Positions 1 through 9,400 of a stretch of 64,000 nt of DNA are shown here, piece after piece (the first letter of the stretch is position 1; the number at the start of each line of letters is the position of its first letter). Source of the DNA: Vibrio sp. VB16 (GTDB taxonomy: Bacteria; Pseudomonadota; Gammaproteobacteria; Enterobacterales; Vibrionaceae); contig NZ_CP087590.1 in the NCBI RefSeq assembly GCF_015594925.2, positions 1,240,001 through 1,304,000 on the forward strand. The letters are read 5' to 3'. Under the pieces are notes generated by a model that was not told where the DNA came from, did no database searches, and worked only from the letters and a program-made list of their open reading frames with translations. The position numbers were made by a program, and so were the translations under genes.

Positions 1-771
1 AAAGATTGGGATTCTTACATTGAATACGGTAAGAAATTAAAGCAAGACAATATCTATCTTATCGCTTCAGCGGCAGACGTAGCACAAGCGATTATTTTCA
101 CTACTGTTCCTGAAGGTGAAGGTCTTTACTTTGATAAAGATGGTAAACCCGTCGTAACCTCAGAGCGTTTTGTTCACGCATTTGAAGTCGCTAAGCAGAT
201 CCGCGACAACGGCTTGGACGCACGTATTACCGCATGGTCAAACGAATGGTATGAGGGCTTCCGCAACGGTACGTTTGCGACCCAGCTTTCTGGCGCATGG
301 CTTCTAGGCCATCTACAAAACTGGATTGCACCAGAAACCAAAGGTAAGTGGGGTGTATCAAACCTTCCCGATGGAATCTATGGTAGTTGGGGTGGTTCAT
401 TCTTATCAATTCCGAAGCAATCCGAGAAGCAAGATGAAGCTTGGAAGCTTATTGAATACATGACAACTAATCGTGATGTTCAGCTTAAGCACTTCGAAAC
501 AATTACTGCATTCCCTGCAAACATCACAACCTATGATGATGAACTATTTAATGAAGAAGTTGAATTCCTAGGTGGTCAAAAGGCTCGTCAATTGTTTGCT
601 GAAGTTGCGAAGAATATCAAGCCAGTAGAGCCAGGCCGTGGTGACCACGTTGCTCGTTCAATTATCTTAGAAAATGCATTAATGGAAGTACTTGATGAAG
701 GTAAAGACATCAAAACGGCGCTTAGCGAAGCCGAACGTCTAATCCTACGTCGTACCCGTAACCTTAAGTAA
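1..771 (+). CDS. ABC transporter sugar-binding protein, 3' part (5' end outside window)
   Basis: The reading frame is open from base 1 to a TAA at 771, giving 256 residues of the C-terminal part; the start codon and signal peptide lie outside the window. The text reads like a family-1 extracellular solute-binding protein: a GAWLLGHLQNW stretch, then SWGGSFLSIPKQSEKQDEAWKLIEYM, typical of the C-lobe of sugar-binding proteins of CUT1 ABC importers. It would capture an oligosaccharide in the periplasm and deliver it to the two permeases encoded next. It is followed by a strong hairpin (787-820), the usual arrangement when the binding protein is made in excess over the membrane parts. The substrate cannot be read from sequence; the downstream GH94 and GH116 genes suggest a beta-linked gluco-oligosaccharide. 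Confidence 0.85.
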   Translation, partial: KDWDSYIEYGKKLKQDNIYLIASAADVAQAIIFTTVPEGEGLYFDKDGKPVVTSERFVHAFEVAKQIRDNGLDARITAWSNEWYEGFRNGTFATQLSGAWLLGHLQNWIAPETKGKWGVSNLPDGIYGSWGGSFLSIPKQSEKQDEAWKLIEYMTTNRDVQLKHFETITAFPANITTYDDELFNEEVEFLGGQKARQLFAEVAKNIKPVEPGRGDHVARSIILENALMEVLDEGKDIKTALSEAERLILRRTRNLK

Positions 772-786
772 TTATTAGTAAATTTA

Positions 787-820
787 AGAGGCGCATTGTC
801 CATTAGAGACAGGCGCCTCT
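787..820 (+). promoter_or_regulatory. Intercistronic hairpin between binding protein and permease genes
   Basis: AGAGGCGC (787-794) pairs with GCGCCTCT (813-820); inside, TGTC and GACA can add four more pairs. No T-run follows, so this is not an obvious terminator. Such hairpins often protect the upstream binding-protein mRNA from 3' exonucleases and lower downstream expression. It is the first of four similar structures in this operon. Confidence 0.65.
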
Positions 821-839
821 ACCTAGTGAGGTCGTTATT

Positions 840-1844
840 ATGAGTCAGACAATGAAAGAAACAGTATTGTCGAATCAGGAGGAACTTTCTGAGAAGGAAG
901 GGTTTCTTTCACGGTTAAACGTGAAAGCGCTTACACCGTATGGTTTTCTTCTGCCTTTTTTAATAATTTTTTCTGTTTTTGGTATTTTTCCGCTGCTCTT
1001 TTCTGTTTTTCTGTCGTTCCATGCATGGAATCCAGTAGAAGGGATAGCCGCAATGGAATTTGTGGGTTTCGAGAACTACAGCATTGCATTAACAGACCCG
1101 TGGCTATGGCGTTCTCTTAAGAATACTTTCTGGCTAGCAATTACCTCTGGTGTTGCACAACATCTTGTTGCGATTCCGGTGGCTTACATCTTAGTTTCTC
1201 TAGGGGATAGGTTACGCCACTGGCTGACGTCAGCCTATTTCTTACCGTACATTACGTCAACCGTCGCGGCGTCTCTGATCTTCTTTAACATGTATTCACC
1301 GAACTCAGGCGTAATCAACCAAGCATTGATGGGTTTGGCTGACAGTACATTGTTAGGTTGGGCGTTTGCGTGGGTAAACGACTACCAACCAATCCGTTGG
1401 TTGGATGATGCCTCATTTATCAAACCATCTATCGCTATCGTTGTATTCTGGAAATATACCGGTTTCAATATCGTGCTTTATACGACAGGGTTAATGACCA
1501 TACCAAAAGATATCTTAGAGGCAGCAAGAATGGATGGTGCAAATGCACTGCATCGATTTTGGTATGTTTCATTACCGATGATTCGTCCGTTTGTTTTCTT
1601 TGCCGTCACGATGACTATCATTGGTAATTTGCAGCTGTTTGAAGAACCGTTTGTATTGACGAAAGGTCTTGGTGGTACAGGGCAAGCTGGCTTAACAATA
1701 TCTATGTATTTATACAAAGTCGGTTGGGAGTGGCTAGAGATGGGAACGGCATCTGCAATTTCATGGTTGTTATTCGCACTCATTGCATTCTTCACAACGA
1801 TTCAGTTTGTATTATTTGGTAAAAAAGGCTTAGGGGAGCAATAA
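840..1844 (+). CDS. ABC sugar transporter permease (MalF/UgpA type)
   Basis: This 334-residue inner-membrane permease has hydrophobic helices starting near residue 35 (FLLPFLIIFSVFGIFPLLFSVFLSF). The cytoplasmic coupling loop characteristic of binding-protein-dependent permeases, EAARMDGANALHRFWYVSLPMIRP, lies near residues 228-250 (the EAA motif that docks on the ATPase). Length and order fit the first of two CUT1 permeases. The ATG at 840 has GAGG at 828-831. The next permease starts one base after this stop, so the two are translationally linked. Expected partners are the binding protein upstream and the ATPase at 2806-3897. The sugar carried is not determinable from the sequence. Confidence 0.9.
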   Translation: MSQTMKETVLSNQEELSEKEGFLSRLNVKALTPYGFLLPFLIIFSVFGIFPLLFSVFLSFHAWNPVEGIAAMEFVGFENYSIALTDPWLWRSLKNTFWLAITSGVAQHLVAIPVAYILVSLGDRLRHWLTSAYFLPYITSTVAASLIFFNMYSPNSGVINQALMGLADSTLLGWAFAWVNDYQPIRWLDDASFIKPSIAIVVFWKYTGFNIVLYTTGLMTIPKDILEAARMDGANALHRFWYVSLPMIRPFVFFAVTMTIIGNLQLFEEPFVLTKGLGGTGQAGLTISMYLYKVGWEWLEMGTASAISWLLFALIAFFTTIQFVLFGKKGLGEQ

Positions 1845-1845
1845 A

Positions 1846-2712
1846 ATGAAATTAAGTGCACTAAAGCCAAGTTCTGATGTTTCAGAGCTAATCACAAAAG
1901 TTTTATTGGCCGCGCTAGCCACCATTCTTATCGTGTCTGCGTTGATAACTGTATTCCCGTTTTTGTGGTCTGCATTGTTGTCTACTCGTGACCGTTCCGA
2001 AATATTTGGCTCTGGCATAAGTCTAATGATGGGCGACAGCCTTGCGATTAACTACGATAAATTATTGGAAATAATGCCATTTTGGCAGGCAATGTTTAAC
2101 AGTATCTATGTTGCCTTTCTAGGAACGACTATTTCGCTGCTGTTTTGTAGTATGGGTGGGTATGCGTTTGCCGTGTTTAAGTTTAAAGGCAAGAATGTTC
2201 TATTTGGTATGTTAGTTGGGTCAATGATGATCCCACCGGTGTTAAGCCTTATACCTTATTTCATGATCGTGAAATTCCTCGGCTTAATGGATAACCATAT
2301 GGCGGTGTGGTTACCGTTTACTACAACCCCGTTTGGCATCTTCCTAATGCGACAGCATGTTATTGCGTCTATTCCTAAAGAGCTATTGGAAGCCTCTAAG
2401 TTGGACGGCGCAGGCGAATTTAGAACCTATTGGAGTGTTGTGCTTCCGTTGATGAGATCGGCGCTTGCGACATTGGCCATCGTTCAGTTTGTATTTTTCT
2501 GGAACTCATTCATGCAACCACTTGTTGTGCTTACATCGCCAGAAAATTACGTAATCACGCAGGCATTGCGGAGTGTGCAAGGGATACCAAACACCCCTTG
2601 GGGAGCGGTAATGTTAGGTACCACAATCTCGATACTGCCGCTTGTCACCGCTTATCTGTTTGCATCCAAACAGATGATAAGTGGGTTAACTTCTGGCGCA
2701 GTGAAAGGGTAA
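1846..2712 (+). CDS. ABC sugar transporter permease (MalG/UgpE type)
   Basis: The 288-residue second CUT1 permease has about six membrane segments (first near residues 20-42). The EAA loop ELLEASKLDGAGEFRTYWSVVLPLMRSAL lies near residues 180-208, which is the standard ATPase-contact motif. It starts one nucleotide after the stop of the upstream permease, with AGGGGAG just before the ATG, so the pair is made together as the membrane heterodimer. This is the only junction of the operon without an intercistronic hairpin. Substrate not predictable. Confidence 0.9.
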   Translation: MKLSALKPSSDVSELITKVLLAALATILIVSALITVFPFLWSALLSTRDRSEIFGSGISLMMGDSLAINYDKLLEIMPFWQAMFNSIYVAFLGTTISLLFCSMGGYAFAVFKFKGKNVLFGMLVGSMMIPPVLSLIPYFMIVKFLGLMDNHMAVWLPFTTTPFGIFLMRQHVIASIPKELLEASKLDGAGEFRTYWSVVLPLMRSALATLAIVQFVFFWNSFMQPLVVLTSPENYVITQALRSVQGIPNTPWGAVMLGTTISILPLVTAYLFASKQMISGLTSGAVKG

Positions 2713-2754
2713 TTCTTTACGAATTGAACCCGGACAATGACTAATTAATGCAAG

Positions 2755-2787
2755 GCGAGTGCAAAGCTCATAGAGAGTGGCACTCGC
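2755..2787 (+). promoter_or_regulatory. Intercistronic hairpin before the ABC ATPase gene
   Basis: GCGAGTGC (2755-2762) is the exact reverse complement of GCACTCGC (2780-2787), with a 17-base loop and no T-tract. It lies 43 bases after the permease stop and 18 bases before the ATPase start. Probably an mRNA-processing or stability element. Confidence 0.6.
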
Positions 2788-2805
2788 AGGCGGAGAAATA
2801 AAATT

Positions 2806-3897
2806 ATGGCAAATGTAGAATTTAGAAATATCAAAAAATCCTTCGGCGATGTAGAAGTAGTAAAACAGTTTGATTTTGAAGTAGAAGATGGTGAGTTTGT
2901 TGTATTTTTAGGGCCATCTGGTTGTGGTAAATCAACCACGCTACGCATGCTTGCGGGCTTAGAGAGCATCACCTCCGGCGAGATTTACGTTGGTGGTAAG
3001 TTGATGAACAAGATAGATGCTAAAGATCGTGATTTAGCGATGGTATTTCAAAGCTACGCACTCTACCCACATATGACGGTTTATGAAAATATTGCCTTTG
3101 CCCTCAAGCTAAAAGGAATGGCAAAAGCCGATATAGATACGGAGGTTCGCAAAGCAACGAAAATGCTTGAACTTGATCCGCTTTTAGACCGGAAACCAAA
3201 AGAACTTTCTGGTGGTCAACGTCAACGTGTGGCAATGGGACGTGCAATGGTACGCACGCCGAAAGTATTCTTGTTTGATGAGCCTTTATCTAACCTAGAC
3301 GCAAAACTCCGTGGTGTAATGCGTGAAGAAATCAAACATCTTCATCGTGAACTCAAAACAACAACGATATATGTAACGCACGATCAGATTGAAGCAATGA
3401 CGTTGGCGGATCGTATTGTCATTCTGAAAGATGGTTATGTTGAGCAAGTCGGTACTCCGACAGACGTATTTAAGCGTCCTGCCAATAAGTTTGTGGCTCA
3501 ATTTATCGGCAACCCATCGATGAACATGTTAGATGCCAATCTTGTTGATACCGATGGCGAATGGGCTATCCAATTAGGTGATATTGTTATCCCGCTGCCT
3601 GAGCGATTTAAAACGTTGGCGACCAAGAACCTTGCGTTACACATGGGGATTCGTCCTACCGACCTTCATTTGCGTAGCGAGCAAGTAGAGCATGATCGTG
3701 TATTGCCTGTGCCCGTAGTTATTCAAGATAAAGAATTACTTGGCGCAAGCATCTTACTTAAGACGCAGGTTGCGAACCAACAAATGATGGTAGAAACGCA
3801 AGCGGCAGCTGTTGATGTGGCAAGTGCTACACTTTACATCGATTTAGATGCGATTCATCTATTCGATGCATTAAGTGGTAAATCACTAGCGGTATAA
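2806..3897 (+). CDS. ABC sugar transporter ATP-binding protein (MalK/UgpC/MsmK type)
   Basis: The 363-residue cytoplasmic ATPase has Walker A GPSGCGKST (about residues 37-45), Q-loop FQSYALYPHMTV, signature LSGGQRQRVAMGRA (about 134-147), Walker B VFLFDEPLSNLDAKLR and switch His in YVTHDQ. The C-terminal third (from about 240) is the regulatory OB-fold (TOBE) domain of the MalK/UgpC branch, with IGNPSMNMLDA and MGIRPTDL. It would power both permeases. Because MsmK-type ATPases can be shared between importers, it may also serve transporters elsewhere. GGAG at 2792-2795 precedes the ATG. Hairpins flank it on both sides (2755-2787 and 3939-3960). Confidence 0.93.
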   Translation: MANVEFRNIKKSFGDVEVVKQFDFEVEDGEFVVFLGPSGCGKSTTLRMLAGLESITSGEIYVGGKLMNKIDAKDRDLAMVFQSYALYPHMTVYENIAFALKLKGMAKADIDTEVRKATKMLELDPLLDRKPKELSGGQRQRVAMGRAMVRTPKVFLFDEPLSNLDAKLRGVMREEIKHLHRELKTTTIYVTHDQIEAMTLADRIVILKDGYVEQVGTPTDVFKRPANKFVAQFIGNPSMNMLDANLVDTDGEWAIQLGDIVIPLPERFKTLATKNLALHMGIRPTDLHLRSEQVEHDRVLPVPVVIQDKELLGASILLKTQVANQQMMVETQAAAVDVASATLYIDLDAIHLFDALSGKSLAV

Positions 3898-3938
3898 TCT
3901 AACTGATACAAAATAATAAAATTAATAAAGGTTTAATA

Positions 3939-3960
3939 GTGCTGTTGTTTAGGGCAGCAC
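3939..3960 (+). promoter_or_regulatory. Intercistronic hairpin before the GH94 gene
   Basis: GTGCTG (3939-3944) pairs with CAGCAC (3955-3960) across a 10-base loop. It lies in the 76-base gap between the ATPase and GH94 genes, with the ribosome-binding sequence AAGGA directly after it. No T-run follows. This is the third of the four intercistronic hairpins and the shortest. Confidence 0.5.
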
Positions 3961-3973
3961 CTAAGGATTTAAA

Positions 3974-6385
3974 ATGAAATTTGGTTTTTTTGACGACAAG
4001 AAAAAAGAATATGTAGCCACAACGCCAGTGACGCCGATTAAATGGAGTAACTACGTTGGCACACTAAATTTTGGCGGCATCGTTGATAGCAACGGTGGCG
4101 TGCTTCTATGTAAAGGCGATCCTGCTCTAAATCGTATTACCAAATACGTCGCACAGATGCCTAACTCTGACTTTAAGGGCTCCACCTTATATCTAAAAGT
4201 TCGTAATAAAGCGGGCGATGTAGAGATCTTCTCGCCGTTTTTTACGCCAACACTAAAGCCGTTAGATAGATTCGAAAATCACACAGGGCTTTCCTATACC
4301 ACGATCGTCTCTGAAGCGTTCGGTGTACGTAGTGAAGTGACCTTCTTCGTACCGAAAAACGATGAAGTACTCCTGCAAGATATAAAAATAACCAATATCT
4401 CTGATGAAGAGTTACATGTTGACGTTGTGCCTGTATTTGAATTTACGCATTTTGATGCACTTAAGCAGTTGCTCAATGCCGATTGGGTTCCTCAAACTAT
4501 GACGTTGAATGCACACACACAAGATTCTGGTCACGTGGTGCTTGAACAGTATGCCTTCATGAAGCGTGATTACGCCGTTAACTTAATGACTGCAGACCGT
4601 GTGGCTACATCATTTGATGGAGATCGCCAGCAGTTTCTCGGTGACTTTGGTTATGGAAGTTGGGCAGCGCCAATGGCTCTGAAAAACGATGAATTAGGAA
4701 ATACAGAGTGTCTACGCGGCGACAATATTGGCGCGTTAAATCTAAGATTAGGTTGGATTAGCAAGGGTTCAACAGAAAGAACGGTGGTGCAGTTGACTCA
4801 AAAAGCGACGCTAAGTGAAGCGACGGAAATGATGGCAAAATATCGCAATCACAGTAATGTCGATAACGCTTTGTCTGAGCTCTCTTCTGATTGGGACGTT
4901 TATTTAGATACTCTTCAGGTTAGTACGCCAGATGAGTCGATGAACTCGATGTTAAATATCCACAACCCACGTCAGTGTCATACCACTAAAAATTGGTCTC
5001 GTTACCTGTCGTTGTATCAACTTGGTTATGGAGCACGTGGTATTGGCTTCCGTGATTCATCTCAAGACACCCTTGGTGTGATTGCGCATATGCCGGAAGA
5101 AGCCCGTGAATTCATCGAACGTTTGCTCTCGGTCCAAAAGCGAAATGGGTCGGCGATGCACCAGTTTTTCCCTTCTACGATGGAAGCCAACGAAGGCGAT
5201 TCAAGAGAAGAAGAAGACCGTCCTAGTTACTATGGTGATGACCATTTATGGATCATCTACGCGGTAACGCAGTATGTAAAAGAGACGGGGAATAGTGAGT
5301 TCTTGAATAAGGTTATCCCTTTCTATGAGAAAGACAGTAAGAATGCGCCTCTAGAGAAAGGAACCGTGTGGAACCATCTATGTCGATCCATTGAATTTAC
5401 TCGTACCAATACGGGTTCACATGGTTTGCCTTTGCTTGGTTTTGCGGATTGGAACGACACAGTTAACCTACCAACGGGTGCGGAATCACTTATGGTGGCA
5501 AACATGTACGGTAAAGCGTTGCTCGATATGCTTGACCTTTGCAAATTGCGACATGAAATACAACTCAGTGAAGAGTTTTCCGCACAATATAAACATATGC
5601 AAAAAGTGGTCAATGATCACGGTTGGGATGGCGAATGGTATGTCCGTTATTATGATGAGAATAGCGAGCCGATTGGTTCACATAGTAATGAACAAGGTCA
5701 AATATATACAAATGGGCAGAGCTGGCCGGTTATCTCTGAATTTGCTACAGATGAGAGAGCAGAGCAGGCGCTTGATTCTGTTAACAGGAAGCTAAATACG
5801 ATCAATGGAATTAAGCTCTCTACGCCGGGTTATAATGGGTTCGAACCTCGCTTAGGTGGTGTATCAACCTATCCTCCAGGAGCAAAAGAGAACGGTGGTA
5901 TTTTCCTACACTCCAACCCTTGGGTGATGATTGCTGAAGCAAAAATGGGCAATGGCGAGCGTGCGTATGAATACTACCGACAGATTAACCCAGCATCAAA
6001 AAACGATGATTTGAATACATTTGAAACCGAACCATATTGCTATCCACAAAATATATTAGGTGACGAGCACAAGCAATTTGGTTTAGGTCGAAATGCGTGG
6101 CTATCAGGTACCTCAGCGTGGACATATGTTGCAGGTACTCAATGGATACTTGGTGTAAGACCGGAGGTGGATGGTTTGCTTGTCGATCCATGCATTCCAG
6201 CTAATTGGCCTGAGTTTACGATGAAACGTAAATTTAGAGGCGCAACGTATTGTATTCATGTATCTAACCCTGATTCTGTTTGTAAAGGTGTTCGCGAAAT
6301 GCGTGTCGATGGTGAACGAATTGAAGGTAATAAAGCGCCTGTATTCACCACGGGTGAACACAAAATTGACGTAATACTTGGCTAA
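3974..6385 (+). CDS. Glycoside hydrolase family 94 phosphorylase (cellobiose/chitobiose phosphorylase family)
   Basis: The 803-residue cytoplasmic enzyme begins MKFGFFDDKKKEYV, the usual GH94 N-terminal beta-sandwich opening. It contains GARGIGFRDSSQDTLG and DDHLWIIYAV in the (alpha/alpha)6 barrel. Asp492 in GFADWND matches the family's general-acid aspartate context (GDWND/ADWND). GH94 enzymes split a beta-linked disaccharide with inorganic phosphate to give alpha-sugar-1-phosphate plus a free sugar, saving one ATP. Length fits cellobiose, cellobionate or diacetylchitobiose phosphorylases rather than the roughly 1100-residue beta-1,2-oligoglucan phosphorylases. The acceptor specificity cannot be assigned. 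It differs from known chitobiose loci of Vibrio in sitting with a MalFGK-type importer rather than an oligopeptide-type one (family knowledge). No signal peptide is visible, so it acts on imported sugar. Confidence 0.88.
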   Translation: MKFGFFDDKKKEYVATTPVTPIKWSNYVGTLNFGGIVDSNGGVLLCKGDPALNRITKYVAQMPNSDFKGSTLYLKVRNKAGDVEIFSPFFTPTLKPLDRFENHTGLSYTTIVSEAFGVRSEVTFFVPKNDEVLLQDIKITNISDEELHVDVVPVFEFTHFDALKQLLNADWVPQTMTLNAHTQDSGHVVLEQYAFMKRDYAVNLMTADRVATSFDGDRQQFLGDFGYGSWAAPMALKNDELGNTECLRGDNIGALNLRLGWISKGSTERTVVQLTQKATLSEATEMMAKYRNHSNVDNALSELSSDWDVYLDTLQVSTPDESMNSMLNIHNPRQCHTTKNWSRYLSLYQLGYGARGIGFRDSSQDTLGVIAHMPEEAREFIERLLSVQKRNGSAMHQFFPSTMEANEGDSREEEDRPSYYGDDHLWIIYAVTQYVKETGNSEFLNKVIPFYEKDSKNAPLEKGTVWNHLCRSIEFTRTNTGSHGLPLLGFADWNDTVNLPTGAESLMVANMYGKALLDMLDLCKLRHEIQLSEEFSAQYKHMQKVVNDHGWDGEWYVRYYDENSEPIGSHSNEQGQIYTNGQSWPVISEFATDERAEQALDSVNRKLNTINGIKLSTPGYNGFEPRLGGVSTYPPGAKENGGIFLHSNPWVMIAEAKMGNGERAYEYYRQINPASKNDDLNTFETEPYCYPQNILGDEHKQFGLGRNAWLSGTSAWTYVAGTQWILGVRPEVDGLLVDPCIPANWPEFTMKRKFRGATYCIHVSNPDSVCKGVREMRVDGERIEGNKAPVFTTGEHKIDVILG

Positions 6386-6394
6386 ATAAAATAG

Positions 6395-6442
6395 GCGCAC
6401 TTTGTTTTCATTGACCGTGTTTACAATGAACAAAGAGTGCGC
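6395..6442 (+). promoter_or_regulatory. Long intercistronic hairpin between GH94 and GH116 genes
   Basis: A 19-base left arm at 6395-6413 (begins GCGCACTTTG) is complementary to 6424-6442 (ends GAGTGCGC), with one or two mismatches and a 10-base loop. It is the longest of the four hairpins in this operon. No T-tract follows, and the GH116 ribosome-binding sequence (TTAGG at 6457-6461) comes 15 bases later. It could act as a stability or processing element, or as a partial terminator for the distal gene. Confidence 0.65.
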
Positions 6443-6466
6443 TTATCAAATCTAAATTAGGTTTTG

Positions 6467-9400
6467 ATGATGAGAAATACGATTCCATACACAAGTTTTA
6501 CTGGTGTTTCAGAACAGATTTGTGCACAGGGTAATGCGGTAGAATTTATTCAGCCGTGGTATTCGCCAATTTCGACCACACCGAACAATACTGGTATGGC
6601 TGTTGGTGGTATAGGGAGTACCTTTACATTAACCCCTTTAGGTAATACGCCGAGCTTTGCTTTTATCCCCGGCATCTATATTGATAACAACGATAACCAG
6701 TTTAACTTTAACGATTTTTTTGTCTCGGTTGCAGATGAACTTAGCACAGACAAACTCGCTATTGCACACCTAGAAAAACTTGCGCAACATCTTCATTTTT
6801 ATCCCGCCCTTTTCCAGGGGAAGATACTTGACACTTCCACGTCAGAGCGCGCATTAAGCGGGTTAATACAGGCTGTAAAATCGGGTCATTTTTATGCAGA
6901 AAACCAACCTCAGTTCGTAAAGTGGGCCATTGAGTTCACCACGAAAACTCAAGCAGAAATAACAGCAGATCCCCACTCTACGAGGACCCAGTTATTGGTT
7001 GTCTTAGACTTTTTCAACGGTTTAGTTATCAATAACAGTGCAAAAAGAGTGTCGCTTACTGCTCAGTCGGACCGAAAGGGAATTGACGCTATAGCAGAAC
7101 GTGAGATTGAGTATCAGGTTCTGTATCCTATGGCTCAGTATCGTTACTCTGCGTTCAGTGAGATTGGCATTCAACGAAAGGTGGTATCACCGATTGTTCG
7201 TGGTGATAAAAGACTGTGCTCTTTGCCTATCCACTGGAATGAATTTGAAGTGACGAACTTGTCGGATAAACCTAAGACGGTTACCTTAGTTCAGTCGCTA
7301 AAAAACCTTATCGGTTCAACCTATGCCAAGCAGCGGCCAGGTGTTCAGGATTCGGCTTGCACGCTTACGCAAAATCCTGTGAAGCAATCTCATACTGGTT
7401 ATGAAGTTCAGGTTGGAGAAACGCACGGTTTTTTTGGTGTGAAGCTAGCCAATCAATCACCCTATCAATCCGATGTTGATGGTGAAGTGTTATTTGGCGC
7501 TCAGACAGAGCGGTCATTACTGAAAAACCAATCGATTACGGTATCAACAAAGCCATCGGTATATACGGTCAATGAAAACGAAGCTGTAATCGATGCCTTA
7601 AATACTGGTCGAGTTAACGCGCATTTCGACAGCGGAATCTACAGTGGACGCGAGGCGCTTTCGGCTTTGGTAACGGTTCAGCTAGATCTGGAACCTAATC
7701 AGTCGTTAAGTGTTCGATTTGTTCAAGTAATGGACCACAATAAAATATTGTTGCAAGACTGGCAAAGCGAAAAAGCCTATTGTCAGTTCTATCAAAAAGA
7801 GCGCCGTTCTGTTGCTATTATGGAAGAGGTGCTACCAAGTATAGATGCCATTGAACAGCGCATAATCACAGAACAAAGCCATTACCTAGATCAGGCTAAA
7901 AAAGCGATAGGGGATAACGCTTCTGCGGTAAGTTTTGCGACCATGGCGATGAATACGTTGTCATTTCTTGCTGAATCGACGGTATGGGATGTGACAGATA
8001 AATTCCTAGTGAAAGAGTGTGTAGATTATCCATTTTTCAATTCTCTGGATGTCTATTTTTATGGTTCGTTTTCGCTGCTTTATCTATTACCAGAGCTCGA
8101 CGGTTGTGTAATGAAAGAGTTTTCCAACGCGATTCTTGCTGAAGATGTAACCAAGCGTCGTTTTTGGGAGTATGAAGACAAACCACATGCAGAGCTTATC
8201 GATGCCAAATATGAAGGGGTAAGGGCAATACGTGGTGCGGTGATACATGATCTTGGTAGTCCTTTTGACATTCAACCAGACGCTTATACTTGGCACAATG
8301 TAAAAGAGTGGAAGGACCTAGCGCCAAAATATGTGTTAATGGTTTATCGTCATTTCAAGCAAACGAATGATTTTTCTGTTGTTGAATCTTGTTGGCAAGC
8401 GGTAAGAGAGAGCATTGAATATCTGACCAATCTGATTGAAGAAGGGGATGTACTGCCACTAACAAGAGGAACAGACGACACCTTTGATAACCTAGCCTCG
8501 CATGGCATATCGGTATATTGCGCGAGTCTTTGGGTTGCCGGTCTTTATGCGGGAGCGGAGTTAGCTAAGTTGATGGGCCGAGAAGAACTTGAGATCGAAC
8601 ATAGCGATCTCGCTGACAAAGCGTTGTCAGTTCTAGAGCAAGGGCTATGGGATGAGCAAAAAGGGTATTTTCACTTTTATATTACTCCAATTCAAACTAA
8701 ACACTTAACGGGAACAGGTTTTCAAGAACTGGCGACGATTGGATTACATCTAACAGGAAACCGTGTAGTAGATAAAGATATACTAAATGAGTATCTTGAT
8801 GGTGTACAAGCGAACCTAAATGAGAGCAAAGTACAATCGAGATACCAAGCTAAACGGCTTCTGGTAGACATCGCTCCGCTCGCGTTTAGTAGTGAATATA
8901 ATACCATTATCGAGATGGACTCGGATAATAGTTTTGGGGACGCGTTACTTGCGGACAGTTACCTCAAGTTATTGGGTCTAAATGGTTTGTTTAGTCAAGA
9001 TAAAGTCGAACGAGCCTTAGATTATGTTTACGAGACGAACTATAAAATAAACAGCCCTAAACTTGGTATCGCCAATATGACCTTGGAAAACGGCATGCCG
9101 CATGACGCATTTCAGGCTCAAGACGTCTGGATAGGAGTGCAGTTTAGTGTCGCTTCAGCTCTAAGACTTAGCGGTAAAAATGATCAAGCCGTTGAATTGA
9201 TGGATACTGTCTATGACGCTCTATATCATCAATCAAAAATTCCATTTGCCGCACCAGAAGGATTTAATTGTTCTGTGACTGTATCAGCAGATGATTTGGT
9301 TTCTGAGTTTTCAATTTCTAGTACAGTGGCGAATGAGTGGCACACCCAGTTATGTAAAACGGAATGCTTGCTAACGGATCGACGAGTAAATCCATTTATT

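Noticed and set aside
588..803. Minus-strand open frame opposite the binding-protein gene
   Set aside because: Lies almost wholly antisense to a well-supported gene; composition and lack of a ribosome site mark it as a shadow frame.
2430..2744. Alternative plus frame of 104 codons within the second permease
   Set aside because: Overlaps a conserved permease in another frame and its translation has no hydrophobic or domain pattern.
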